The translations under genes and the position numbers were made by a program. From positions 930,001-994,000 of the forward strand of contig JAGKQI010000094.1 in NCBI GenBank assembly GCA_018806915.1: a DNA stretch of 64,000 nucleotides, written 5' to 3'. Origin of the DNA: Phytophthora colocasiae. Taxonomy: Eukaryota > Oomycota > Peronosporomycetes > Peronosporales > Peronosporaceae. Shown piece after piece: positions 32,022 through 41,663 of the stretch (its first letter is position 1; each line of letters opens with the position of its first letter). Below the pieces are notes generated by a model that saw nothing but the letters and a program-made list of their open reading frames with translations, had not been told where the DNA came from and ran no database searches.

Positions 32022-32751
32022 AGACATCTCTTATGCGGTAAACGATTTTTTTTCCAAATTCTTTTCTACGAAGTACTAGAAATCAACAAGTTTAACGAAA
32101 CAGGTCATGTACTTAAGAAAGCAAGTGCATTGTAAATACCTGAAAGCTGAAGCGGAATTGTGTTTTAGTTTTGCTTAGATGCCTGATAAATTTGCTCTGC
32201 ACGCGAAACAACTAGCCACCAGAGCAACTTAATAATGCGGGGCCAACCTAAAGCATTGCTCGCTAACAGCCTGTGAGGAAATTTCCCTTACTTGTCATAC
32301 AGACCAAATCTGTACCTATCCAACCAGTGGTAGGAGTTTGCATCAACTTACCCACCACTATGCAGAGACAACAAAGCCGTCTGCTCAGCGATGTTCTTTC
32401 TGGCGGTGATACTGCTGATCACCATGCCGGGTTTGGTAGTTCTTTGGGTACTCTGGCAAGCAACGGTCGAATAAAAAAATGTCTATACCTCAACCAACTT
32501 GGTTGAGCATTCGGAGCGACTAATGATCGCCAAAAGCGTGCGAAATCAGTCTTTCATGGCTTGAACAGCCTGTAAAGAGAATCAATGTATTATCATGTGA
32601 ATAGTTGCGGAGACAGTGGGCTAACCGACAACGACATAGATCCATGCTTTCTCGTTTGATTTATCACGGCATCTCCAGAAGAAGGATACCAAAGGAACAC
32701 GATTTGTACATCATATACTTCATTCACGTAACAGCAAGTTACTAATCCCTA
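32022..32751. other. Intergenic region between GT5 and bZIP A
   Basis: AT-rich, without a credible gene or element boundary. The last 100 bp resemble the 3' flank of bZIP C (53650-53736), so they belong to the bZIP duplication unit. Confidence 0.5.
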
Positions 32752-33345
32752 CTAGTGAAGCGCGATGCGAGCCTTGCAAAACACACTGGATACATCCTCT
32801 AAACTGTGCACCACGTTGAGCATTGATGTCAGCATATCTGTCTGCGAGAGAAGCTGCACTACTTTATCCGTCGAAGAGTCCCATCGGAACAGGACCGAGC
32901 CCTTCATCACTAGTTTCTCCCCCAACAGTCTGGTAGCTAAAGGCGATGGCTTGCCGCTACCGTCAATCAAGTGTGGGAACGCGTTCCGGAGCGTCTTGTT
33001 CGTGATACACACACTCGTCACAGTGCTTGCAACCAGCGTGTCGGGTGTAGGCATCTTCATATCCTTGAGCTCCACGTGGACGTCCTCAAAGTAGACGGTG
33101 AACAACTTCCAGTTCTCCAACGCTGCCTCAACACCGAACAGAGACCCAACCAGTACGTCTGGATCCATCATCTCGTGCAGAAATTCAGATGCTGTTGGTC
33201 CGAACGCTCCATGTGAAGCAACGTAGCTGTTGAACTGTCGGAAGTATTCGGAAGCCAAGGCCCACTTGGTTGGGGCGATAGGAATACGCAACGAGTCCTT
33301 GGACTTCGATTCCAGGTATTTAATGTCCGACTTGAGCTTAGCGAT

Positions 33346-33561
33346 TGTAGTAGGTCTGAGCGAAACTCTGTTAGGGAAGCCGGCGCTTCCTGGTAATTCC
33401 CTCAGTCTATTGAGTTCAAGTAGGTAAAATGTACTCTGCCTCACTGATCAGCTCCACCCGTCGAGCTTCAGTGGTTTCCTAACTCCTACATGCCAGCTCA
33501 ACATCGCATCTGCGATGTTCCAGGTAGTGGGAAAAGGCTTGGTCTTGTAACCTCCACTACA
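33346..33561 (-). repeat. 3' LTR of Gypsy G3
   Basis: This 216-bp repeat is identical by eye to 38417-38632, TG...CA bounded, next to GCGAT. Confidence 0.95.
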
Positions 33562-33597
33562 CTGCCCTCCTAAGCCTTGACCACTCTGTCGGCCACC

Positions 33598-33891
33598 TTA
33601 GGTTTTCTTGGCTCTGTTCGTTCGTGCCTTGGCTTTGCCAACTGTTGCCACGTACTGCACGAACTTTGGGTCTCTTGTTTTGTCTGCATACTGCGATAGC
33701 AAGACAGGAATGTCCTTCCGCAGTTGCCGAGTTGGTTCCCAAGAGTCTTCAATCGATTCGAGACCTCTCCAGCTAACCAACACTTCGTAGTCCTGTTTCT
33801 CTTGGCACCAACGATATTCGTTTAGCTTAGACACCGTTAGCACCACTCCTTGGGCGCCGATGTGCTCCCGCAGTTCTTCCGTAATTTCCAA
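33598..33891 (-). CDS. G3 chromodomain (integrase C-terminus)
   Basis: This frame continues the integrase after a frameshift at about 33940. It encodes ITEELREHIGAQGVVL, then YEVLVSWRGLESIEDSWEPTRQL, a typical chromodomain with aromatic cage-type Trp residues, then a basic tail. The same domain closes G1 and G2. Confidence 0.85.
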   Translation of the reverse strand: MEITEELREHIGAQGVVLTVSKLNEYRWCQEKQDYEVLVSWRGLESIEDSWEPTRQLRKDIPVLLSQYADKTRDPKFVQYVATVGKAKARTNRAKKT

Positions 33892-33911
33892 CGAACTGTC
33901 AGCATAAAATT

Positions 33912-35366
33912 TTAGCCGAGAAGGATGTATGTCCCTTTCCTCCCCGTTAGTAGATGTCGGACACCAAAGGAGTGTTTGTCAGCTCGTGTAACCTGGTACG
34001 GTCCCACCCAGGTCACCAACAATTTATCGTAGTGCTTCTGGTCGACCCTTGACCTGAGGACGTAGTCGCCGACACCGAAATTGGGCCGTCGTGCATACTT
34101 CTGCATCTTCTTATTTCTCTGTGTCTGTTTGTTGCGTGCCATTGTCATTGGTCTGTGCATCTCACGGATGCTGGCTTTCAACTCGTCTAACCATTTCGAG
34201 ATTGAAGCTTTCTGCATTGGTACCGTCACGACTCGCCGTTGTTTGGTGTCAACGCAGAACGTCAGCGGCGTTGCCGGAGGTAGCCCGCAAAACAGCTCAA
34301 CAGGTGCTCGATTCCCTAGTGACGGAACCGGTGTATGATTAAGGCTTGCCTGTAGAACAGGTACGAAGTACGTCCAGTCGTGAGTGTTCACCTTATACTC
34401 GAGGCACAAGACACGAAGAACTTGAATGATATCTCTGTTCACCCGTTCAACACTTCCATTTATCCACGGGCTATATGCCACCGTGAAGTCATGGCTGGCC
34501 TTCAGTCGCCTACACACTTCCGCGACAACTTCGCTTGTAAAGTGCGAGCCTTGGTCGCTAATCCATACAGGCGGGGCTCCGAATCTACTATGCCACGCTA
34601 GTATCGCCTCCACTGCAACGCCACTAGTTGGATCTGCACACGGTGTCAGTTCCGTGAAATGTGTAGCCTCGTCTTTGAGTACTAACAAATAACAATCCCC
34701 AGCAAAAGTGTCCCCGAGACTCAAAAAGTCAAAATGCAACGCGCCATTACGTTCATTGTTCCGGTACGTTTCTCCCCATGGACGTTGAATAATCTTGCCT
34801 CCTTTGACGTGTTTGCACATTAGACAGTTTGCCAGGAACGTATCCACACGTTCTCGCAGTCGGTCAATGAGAAAAAGCCGCCTTAGGGATGTGAGCATGG
34901 CATCTCGTCCGCGGTGTCCCTGCGAGCCACAGTGTGCCACTACCAGCAACCGCTGAATTAGCCCGTTCGATTTTTCTGGTATCCACACTTTATCATCAAT
35001 GTACCAGCCTTGATCATCATCACCACACGTGCGTACCGGTCTACAGTCTGCATGTTTCACTTGTTCAGCACGGATAGCCGCCCACGTTGGCCACTCAAAA
35101 TCTGGGTCATCGAGCGGTCGAAGTCTGTGCAAGTGTGCCGGGAGATCGGTATGTTGCTGCTCCACTAACTGTGATCTGCCAACGGCCCGACGAGTTCGTT
35201 TACGCCGGGGTATGCTGTCTCCATTACGATCATCTCTGCTACGTTTCCGTAGTTTCATCACGTTCAAACGTACAGCTGGATCATGGTTTCCAGCCCATCG
35301 CGATACCATATCCGCCCACACGTTGGACTCTCCATCTATATGCTCAATCTCGTAATGATATTCCAT
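33912..35366 (-). CDS. G3 integrase
   Basis: The frame opens within the RNase H tail (YHYEIEHIDGESNVWADMVSRWAG). It then has a basic linker, the HHCC zinc region (AHCGSQGHRGRDAM ... CLMCKHVKG) and a DDE core (LHFDFLSLGDTFAGDCYLLVLKD, WISDQGSHFTSE, INGSVERVNRD). A GPY/F-like region (DYVLRSRVD ... WVGPYQVTRA) follows. It inserts the cDNA. The frame ends at LLTGRKGT by a one-base change. The chromodomain lies in the next frame (33598-33891). Confidence 0.9.
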   Translation of the reverse strand: MEYHYEIEHIDGESNVWADMVSRWAGNHDPAVRLNVMKLRKRSRDDRNGDSIPRRKRTRRAVGRSQLVEQQHTDLPAHLHRLRPLDDPDFEWPTWAAIRAEQVKHADCRPVRTCGDDDQGWYIDDKVWIPEKSNGLIQRLLVVAHCGSQGHRGRDAMLTSLRRLFLIDRLRERVDTFLANCLMCKHVKGGKIIQRPWGETYRNNERNGALHFDFLSLGDTFAGDCYLLVLKDEATHFTELTPCADPTSGVAVEAILAWHSRFGAPPVWISDQGSHFTSEVVAEVCRRLKASHDFTVAYSPWINGSVERVNRDIIQVLRVLCLEYKVNTHDWTYFVPVLQASLNHTPVPSLGNRAPVELFCGLPPATPLTFCVDTKQRRVVTVPMQKASISKWLDELKASIREMHRPMTMARNKQTQRNKKMQKYARRPNFGVGDYVLRSRVDQKHYDKLLVTWVGPYQVTRADKHSFGVRHLLTGRKGTYILLG

Positions 35367-37531
35367 CAGTTTCGTCGCCCACCGCAGCAGTTTACCGCGG
35401 ATATGCTTTTCACTTCTTGCCCAGGTGCGAACACGTAGATTAAATTCCGGTGGTCACAGTAGAGCTTGAAGCCGTTTGGGCGAAGCAGAAGGTAGCTTAG
35501 TTTGTCACATGCGCAGACAATTGGGTAAGCTTCCTTCTCAATGATGCTCCAATTTCGCTGCGCCCCAGTAAAAGTGCCACTCAAACAGATAAGCATCTCG
35601 TGGGCTTGCTCCCACACCTCTAGTTTAGGTTTCCAGTTCTCCACTTGAGTCACCAGCAAGCTCCACCCAATGTCTGAGGCGTCCGTTAACACGCACATCT
35701 GTGCTCCTGCTTTTGGGTGCGCCAGTGTCACACTTTGTGATAGCTTTGCTTTCATTTCGTCGAATGCATCTCTGTGTATAGCACTCAACTCGATTGCCAC
35801 ACTGGCGGCAGCCCGTTTGGTACGTTTGGAGGCTCGGGACATTGCGTCGTCTAACAAGTCCTGCAGTGGCCGAGCCACTCTTGCGTAGTCGATTAGGGAG
35901 TCTCTCATCCAATTCGTAGCGCACAGGAATTGTTGTAGTTCGCCTGCTGACCGCGGGTATGGCATAGATTGTAGAGCTCGTACTCGTTCCGGGTCATGAT
36001 GCACCCCGTCACCATAATTTAATTTTCCACACCACCGAACTTCTTGTGCAAATAAGCAGGACTTCTTCGGGCTAAGCTTGAATCCGAAGAAATCAAGCAG
36101 CTCAAATAATCGTTCGAGCTTCACTAGGTAGGTTCTTGCATCTCGAGCATACAGAAGCAAGTCATCTATCCACACGAGCAAGTGCTTGTGAAGCAATTCC
36201 TCTAAGCATTTCTGGATTGTTGACTGAAAAAACAAAGCTGCGTCCGTACATCCTTGGGGTACGCGACGTGGCGTGTAGACTTTCCTGTGTGTCATGTATG
36301 ACAGCCACTCCTGACACTCCTCAGCCAACGCCAACTGCCAGTATCCTTTTATAAAATCAAACAAACCGAAAAACCGAGCTCCTTCCACATTTTCAAGATC
36401 GACCTGCAAGTTAGGCATCACTCCGACAATTGCTTCGATGTCAGCGTTGACAGGCTTGTAATCTGACGTTTGTCGAAATTCACCTCCTGACTTGCGCACG
36501 GGAAGGGCTGGACAAGCCCACCGACTTTCGGCGTTCTCATAGACCCAGCCCAACTTGACCAGATCGTCGTTGAACTCGTCGAGAAACTTTCGTACCTCAG
36601 GAGGGTACTTCCGAGCCTTACATCGGTAAGGTTTCGCTCCTGACTTCAGGCGTATCTTCATCGGTGGTACGCGGGCCGGCGGGTCATCTCCTAGTCGAAG
36701 CCTCCATAGATCAAACCGAGTCGCAATCCTGCGGAGTGAAGGCACCAATTTATTTGGGAATCCATTTTCCACAGCTCGATCAATCATTTTCTCCACTTCA
36801 ACGAGAACTTCTTCACTTAATCCAGCGCTAGAACCAATCTGCGGTTCATCCTCATCATCAAATTCATCATCTCGTTCATCTCGTATTGTATTAGCCACTA
36901 GCAAGTCCAATTGCCTCAACACGTCAATACCTAGCATCGTCAATACATCGTTGCCAAGTAGGAACTCAGTGGAGTCACCAGGAATGACGAGACACTCAAC
37001 TGGTTTAGCAATCCGAACCGTGCCTGCGACCGTAGTCAACTTGAGACGCAAATTCACAGTCATTTTCACTTCAATTGGCTGTCCGTCAGCACCTTTGCAC
37101 ATGAGTGGTTCCTCCAACCTCACAGCTTTTTCTGCCTCCGGACAGTTTTTCACGAATCGTTCATACACCATCATACTCATTCCAGACCTGTCCGCACCAC
37201 TGTCAGCGCAGAAATCCACTTTGAAAGCGTCTTCCAACACAATAGAGCGCGATTGTGTCGGCAGGCATTCTGCAAGTCTTCTCAGATTAGCGGTGCCTCC
37301 CTGCGAAAGGATCCCCACTTTTTTTCTTCTGTGTGGGGGTTGTGAGCCGTTCTCGATCTTCCTTGGTCGCTGTTGGGCATCCACTAAGGTAGTGGGCTCC
37401 TCCACAGTGAAAGCAGCCCGTCTTTGGCGCTCCTTTAGAACTTGATTGCTCTTTCTTGTGTTTTTTGCTTGAGCTCTCAGCACGCGACTGCTCGACTTTC
37501 CTTTGCGCTTTGTCAGACTTCTTCTGCTCAC
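35366..37531 (-). CDS. G3 protease, reverse transcriptase and RNase H
   Basis: The first 70 codons overlap gag out of phase. From VGILSQGG the frame is genuine. The protease active site is FCADSGADRSG. RT shows WACPALPVRKSGG, TSDYKPVNADIE, FGLFDFIKGYWQLAL, RVPQGCTDAALFFQ and LVWIDDLLLYA (Trp at the Tyr position of YxDD). RNase H has MCVLTDASDIGWSLLV, NWSIIEKEAYPIVCACDKLSYLL and FKLYCDHRNLIYVFAP. The frame is lost at GQEVK, where one A is missing from an A run (near 35409). The integrase frame continues from there. Confidence 0.9.
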   Translation of the reverse strand: MSRRSLTKRKGKSSSRVLRAQAKNTRKSNQVLKERQRRAAFTVEEPTTLVDAQQRPRKIENGSQPPHRRKKVGILSQGGTANLRRLAECLPTQSRSIVLEDAFKVDFCADSGADRSGMSMMVYERFVKNCPEAEKAVRLEEPLMCKGADGQPIEVKMTVNLRLKLTTVAGTVRIAKPVECLVIPGDSTEFLLGNDVLTMLGIDVLRQLDLLVANTIRDERDDEFDDEDEPQIGSSAGLSEEVLVEVEKMIDRAVENGFPNKLVPSLRRIATRFDLWRLRLGDDPPARVPPMKIRLKSGAKPYRCKARKYPPEVRKFLDEFNDDLVKLGWVYENAESRWACPALPVRKSGGEFRQTSDYKPVNADIEAIVGVMPNLQVDLENVEGARFFGLFDFIKGYWQLALAEECQEWLSYMTHRKVYTPRRVPQGCTDAALFFQSTIQKCLEELLHKHLLVWIDDLLLYARDARTYLVKLERLFELLDFFGFKLSPKKSCLFAQEVRWCGKLNYGDGVHHDPERVRALQSMPYPRSAGELQQFLCATNWMRDSLIDYARVARPLQDLLDDAMSRASKRTKRAAASVAIELSAIHRDAFDEMKAKLSQSVTLAHPKAGAQMCVLTDASDIGWSLLVTQVENWKPKLEVWEQAHEMLICLSGTFTGAQRNWSIIEKEAYPIVCACDKLSYLLLRPNGFKLYCDHRNLIYVFAPGQEVKSISAVNCCGGRRN

Positions 37532-38357
37532 CGATGTGTATGCGCTTATTCTTCCGAAATGGCTGAGACTTATCCTGACTTTTCTGCTTACGCGTCGAAC
37601 TCAGTTCCTTCGCCAGCGCTCGGTGTTCAATGGCTTCCTCCAATGCCTGTTGACAAATTAACTTGTACAACTTCCTCACGTTGCTCTGCGCTTCCGGGAA
37701 ACGATAGTCAATTTCATTCTTAACTTTCTCTTTCAGAGTGGCCGGTAGCGAGTTTACGAGCAGCTTACACTTCTTCTTCATGCCTTTTTCCTCATCGAAA
37801 AAACTCGAGAATCCATACTTCTTAATCAAAGTGTTGCACAGCATAAAGTAGTTGGTCACCCGCGAGGTAATGTCCGTGTTGCTCATATCCATCCACAGCT
37901 CCGTCTGAAATAGCTCATTCACCGGCGGTAGTACTTGGTTTTGGTAGCTGTCAGTGATAGCGTGTATCTGCTCAAGTAGGAATTCGTCTGTCAGATCGTC
38001 CTTGGCGACACCCCAATTCACTTCACACAGCGTCTCCAGTAAGTCGTTGTCAAACGAGTTCCGGATGCTCTTCATTACTGCCTTGATGTCCTCCTTGCCG
38101 TCCTTGCATCGCTCCTTGACTGCCTCCTCATATTCTTTGCGAAGCTTTAGCCACTCGACTAACTCGTCACGAGCGATTGAAGACACTTTCGGCGCCAGGA
38201 CGAACGAAAAAATCGGCTGTGGGACACGGGACGTTCCTGTTGCACTTGCTTTATCACCCATTTCGTGCTTCAATCCTGCATCAGCATGCTGAGCACCAGA
38301 TCGTTCTCCAGCGTGGCCATGGCACGAAGACTCGTCGTCGCTTAATGAGGACACCAT
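37287..38357 (-). CDS. G3 Gag
   Basis: The ATG is at 38357, giving 356 residues. A helical capsid-like region is followed by a Lys/Ser-rich stretch and one zinc knuckle CFHCGGAHYLSGC (CX2CX3HX4C, about residue 310). The product coats element RNA. The frame ends shortly after a run of seven A (near 37320). The protease-bearing frame is entered by a +1 shift at exactly this run (AAA AAA AGT against AAA AAA GTG), so the gag/pol boundary is either a slippage site or a one-base lesion. G1 has gag and protease in one frame, which favours a lesion. Confidence 0.9.
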   Translation of the reverse strand: MVSSLSDDESSCHGHAGERSGAQHADAGLKHEMGDKASATGTSRVPQPIFSFVLAPKVSSIARDELVEWLKLRKEYEEAVKERCKDGKEDIKAVMKSIRNSFDNDLLETLCEVNWGVAKDDLTDEFLLEQIHAITDSYQNQVLPPVNELFQTELWMDMSNTDITSRVTNYFMLCNTLIKKYGFSSFFDEEKGMKKKCKLLVNSLPATLKEKVKNEIDYRFPEAQSNVRKLYKLICQQALEEAIEHRALAKELSSTRKQKSQDKSQPFRKNKRIHIGEQKKSDKAQRKVEQSRAESSSKKHKKEQSSSKGAPKTGCFHCGGAHYLSGCPTATKEDRERLTTPTQKKKSGDPFAGRHR

Positions 38358-38405
38358 CTTGGTTTCTTTTTTTTGTCTTTCCTTTCAAGTCGCGAGACCG
38401 CAACT

Positions 38406-38417
38406 AAAGAATTCTTT
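38406..38417 (-). promoter_or_regulatory. Palindrome at G3 LTR/internal junction
   Basis: AAAGAATTCTTT is a perfect 12-bp palindrome whose outer base is the last base of the 5' LTR, matching the position of the G1 and G2 palindromes. Confidence 0.7.
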
Positions 38418-38632
38418 GTAGTAGGTCTGAGCGAAACTCTGTTAGGGAAGCCGGCGCTTCCTGGTAATTCCCTCAGTCTATTGAGTTCAAGTAGGTAAAA
38501 TGTACTCTGCCTCACTGATCAGCTCCACCCGTCGAGCTTCAGTGGTTTCCTAACTCCTACATGCCAGCTCAACATCGCATCTGCGATGTTCCAGGTAGTG
38601 GGAAAAGGCTTGGTCTTGTAACCTCCACTACA
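38417..38632 (-). repeat. 5' LTR of Gypsy G3
   Basis: This 216-bp repeat is identical by eye to 33346-33561 and is followed by target duplication GCGAT. Confidence 0.95.
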
Positions 38633-38940
38633 GCGATGGCACTTATGGTGGCGTTTTGTGCCTTCTTCTTCTTCTCCCGGAATCGCGCCTGGGCGATTCG
38701 GATGCTCTCTCGACGTCGGATCTTCTTCTCTAAGGCGTCAGCGACAATGACTTGTTGTAATTCGGCTGGGACATGGCGGTTCGTGGCGATGATCTCGTTG
38801 GCAGTCTTGAGGTCTGATGTTATGCATGAAGCTCTCTTCCGTCTAGACGACAAGGTCGAGCCGATCAGCCCAACGATGGAGGACGACGGTAGCGTAGAGA
38901 CTTCTCTCTCGACTTCGGTAGGTCTCTCAGGTGTGTCCAT

Positions 38941-39967
38941 GGTGTACCCTCGTCGTATTTGTTGGTAAGGAGCGTGACGATGACGGGTACGAGGATGGTA
39001 AACCTTCTGGTCTTCTTTGTGGTCACACCGTCTCGAACTTCGCTGGACGACATGACCGATGACAGTGTCGCTAAAAGTTTGAGTATTGGGGTGGTTCAAG
39101 GCGCACGAGTTCATTTTAGAATGGAAGCGCGAGAGACTGAAAATTGGAGAATGGCTAGCACGAGTAGGGAAATTGGAACGGTACATATCACATGTATTTC
39201 TATTCACGTGATCAAGCTTACAATGTATTATCCTTCTCGCGATCTCACAATCACAATCAAAACCAATACATGTACGTAGCCAAGCGAAGTCTATGTAGTA
39301 ACCAGGAATAACCAGTTAATCAACTTCAATTTCCTTCCTTACTCAACGAATAACGTTACCGCAGAAAGCCAAGCTACTAAACAATTGTATTTCTACCTTG
39401 CTAACGTGACTAAGAATTGAGACACTGGTCCAGGGTTTTCGCACATGTGATGACGCAAGGCGAGTTGGAGTGGAAGCTCCTGCTGTTCCAGTCCAAAAAG
39501 GATGTTGCAAGAAGATGGAGAGACGACCTTTTATTTGCTGCTCTGCAGTAGTGCGTTCACGCGACATGCAATGACATAGGCGATGTCACCAAACATCGCT
39601 AGCATGCAGGCTTCATTTCGAAGCCATTGTCAATTCTTCATTCGGCATGCATCTGAGTTGGAACATTGACGGTGAAGTGCTTAACCAAATGCTTGTGCGC
39701 TTGGGGTTTGAATTCGGACAACCTGAACTTCTTCCTAACCCCCCCAAGATAACGCATATGGACTCCTCGAAATTACACAATCGCCAACGGCTCATGAGAT
39801 CAGTATTCTATGGCTTGGAGACTCTGAGAACCTGTAAAATGCAGCTAGCTATCAACGAAAATGCTGCGGTTCTTGAAACAAGTGAGATGTTAAATACTTC
39901 GAAGCGCTAGCACAAGCGGATGAATACCTTCTCGTTATCATGAGCACGATTTGATAAGATAAAGCCT
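38941..39967. repeat. Duplicated upstream block (copy 1)
   Basis: No credible gene. The block is about 1 kb upstream of bZIP A and downstream of GT6. It recurs in the same orientation at 55293-56376 and in inverse orientation, interrupted, at about 48600-50276 upstream of bZIP B. It is part of the bZIP-GT duplication unit. Antisense and overlapping short frames in it are shared by descent and show no protein-level signal. Confidence 0.7.
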
Positions 39968-41230
39968 TCAATTTCTTGCGAACTCTCGCAGATCTTGCAT
40001 CGATTCAACAAAGAACATCGCGTCTTCACGGTATTGTCGACGTGCTTTGACGCCCATTGCTTCCCGTTGCTCCGGTGTCGTTGACTTGATCATAGCTTGG
40101 ACAGTTTGGCACAGTGATATGAGGAAAACGCCGCAATTAGACCGTCGACGTTCCTCAAGCCATGTGAACCCTTAAATTTCCCTCCAAGAAGCCTCCTGTC
40201 GTCCTTTTGGTGTCTGGCTTGGACCAAACCGACCATTTCCCTTGAAGTAACTAACTCATTCATTGGAGCTGCATCTGTCGTGATGATAACAGCTCCACAA
40301 GCACGTGCTTGGTTAATATAGTGGCCATAGCCTTCACTTCGACTTGGACACATGAGGAAAGCTGCCTCTGCTGTGATCTTTGTAAACTCGGAACGGTCCA
40401 CCATACCTAAGTGGAGATTCACAGGACTGCGACTGAATTTCAACTTCGTCTCGTACTTCGGCATCATGTAGTTGTAGGCGCTTTCGTTGATGTAAACGTC
40501 CAGGGGTGGAAGGTCTGCTGTAGATGTCCTGAAGTCCATTCGGGCAATGTTTTTCTTCACCCAAACGCTTGCGAGCGAACTGCGCTTGAAGAATATCATA
40601 GGCGTCTCGGGACATAGATCGAAGTAGTCCACTTCACGTCCAAGCTCTGGGTCGTACAGTTTCGTAGCTAGAGCCCACATTGGCAGCAACCTTGAGTTTA
40701 AATCTACAGAAGTAAAACACCATTAGACTACTTTTAATTAACCCATATAGCAGTCGAAGAATACTCACACTTGGCGTATGATACAGCATCTTCGCAATAC
40801 CCATTGCCATGAAAATGGTTGGGTAGATAAATATCTACGTCCGGACATTGTTTAAGCTTCTGCAATACATTCGAGTCGCTTTGATGCAACAAAACGTCTG
40901 GATTATCCGCTGAAGCATTGGGTAATTGATGTCCAGGACTACCAAATTGCCAAGGTAGAACTACATCTGTATCAGTCACACAGCGTTCGTGCAACAGACT
41001 CAAATGCAGTAAATCTTCGTCGGATATCTCGTCTTGCACTGGAACTGGCGTTGGTTGCGTCAATTCCTGCGATTCGTTACGTCCACTGCGATGTCGCCAC
41101 GGGATCTGCTGGCTGATAGCTCTCCGCAGCTTCAATTGGTCTCCGGAATGTCCAAACAGAGAAGCGATAGAAATCTGCACTACGAGGAATCACGAGCCCC
41201 ACGACGCTTAACTTTTGGCCCCTTTGTCAT
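39968..41230 (-). pseudogene. GT6: glycosyltransferase pseudogene with internal deletions
   Basis: It is a close relative of GT4 and GT8, with ATG at 41230. Part of the membrane anchor is deleted near 41190-41220. The intron is retained at about 40680-40770. Exon 2 lacks the segment from IFFNHYWDDV to DQAQ, and another from ARKDF to the CW before TSTADLPPLDVY. Further frame errors occur at SYHCAKLSK (near 40110). The donor-binding segment SEGYGHYINQARACGAVIITTD is still readable. It sits in the same relation to the bZIP flank as GT8, so GT6 and GT8 are duplicates. It has no chance of encoding an active enzyme. Confidence 0.85.
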
Positions 41231-41396
41231 GTCGGATGCGGAAATGCAAGTGACGATTGTGGCATGGACGGAGCTCCCAGCAGCTCATTTGTATCCCGTA
41301 TGAGCACATTGTCATACGTTTATGTGATGGCTTAGGATTCCTAATAGGAACGGGCCCCCGTTCTTGAGTCGGACCACTTCCCTTCTTGCACTAGCC

Positions 41397-41663
41397 ATGA
41401 AGAATCCACCGCATCAAAGCTGGCTACGGGGGTTCTTAATGGCTCTTGTGGCTCTGTGTGCCTTGACATTGATACTGGAGAGATTGTCGCTCGTTAAAGT
41501 CACAGATGAAGAAGATTTTCGTCTGCGCACTGCAGTGAACATCGGCTCGTGGCCTCACACTGAAGACGAGCTGAATAACTTGCCAATGTGGGCAACAGAG
41601 GAGGGAATGGAAGTGTCTGTAGCTGATAGTCGGCTCTACTCGGATATGGCCCCCATGTATTAA
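41397..41663 (+). pseudogene. GT7: 5' fragment of a GT5-like gene
   Basis: The ATG is at 41397 (MKNPPHQSWLRG). The first 77 codons match GT5 (anchor included), then the sequence switches at GTAGCTGATAG to unrelated DNA and stops at 41663. The same switch point is present in GT9 (60131-60170), so the truncation happened before the segmental duplication. It is divergent from GT6 across 166 bp, as GT5 is from GT4. Confidence 0.85.

Larger units (their letters stand above)
33346..38632 (-). mobile_element. Ty3/Gypsy retrotransposon G3 (chromodomain type)
   Basis: This is a 5.3-kb element with identical 216-bp LTRs (TGTAGTAGGT...CCACTACA) at 33346-33561 and 38417-38632. A 5-bp target duplication GCGAT is at 33341-33345 and 38633-38637. 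The order on the minus strand is gag, protease-RT-RNase H, integrase, chromodomain. The polypurine tract TTAGGAGGGCAG abuts the 3' LTR. The 5' LTR is followed by AAGAATTCTTT. It lies in the same orientation as its host gene bZIP A. Frames are longer than in G2, but three single-base frame changes separate them. Confidence 0.95.
32752..38940 (-). pseudogene. bZIP A: oomycete-type bZIP transcription factor split by Gypsy G3
   Basis: The coding start is the ATG at 38940 (MDTPERP, in an ACCATGG context). Exonic sequence is 38940-38633 and 33340-32752. Leaving out G3 and one GCGAT copy gives 299 codons in frame. The basic region reads KKIRRRESIRIAQARFREKK. The position of the invariant Asn (N-x7-R) is Ile here and Val in the two sister genes. 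The zipper is short (about two Leu heptads). The C-terminal 200 residues (EYLHEMMDPDVLVG-like, FTVYFEDVHVELKDM) are conserved in all copies and unidentified. G3 sits between basic region and zipper, so no working bZIP can be made. Confidence 0.87.

Noticed and set aside
37287..37531. Programmed +1 frameshift at the A7 run between G3 gag and pol
   Set aside because: Plausible for Gypsy elements, but G1 has gag and protease in one frame and G3 has other one-base breaks at homopolymers. A simple lesion is equally likely, so not claimed as a finding.
39343..39910. Several 60-90 codon frames upstream of bZIP A and C
   Set aside because: They are shared only because the DNA block is duplicated. 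Indels between copies are not in multiples of three, and no protein motif is seen.
41397..41663. GT7 and GT9 as short functional membrane proteins
   Set aside because: Both are the same GT5-derived 5' fragment with an accidental tail ending in unrelated repeat DNA. No sign of selection on the tail.
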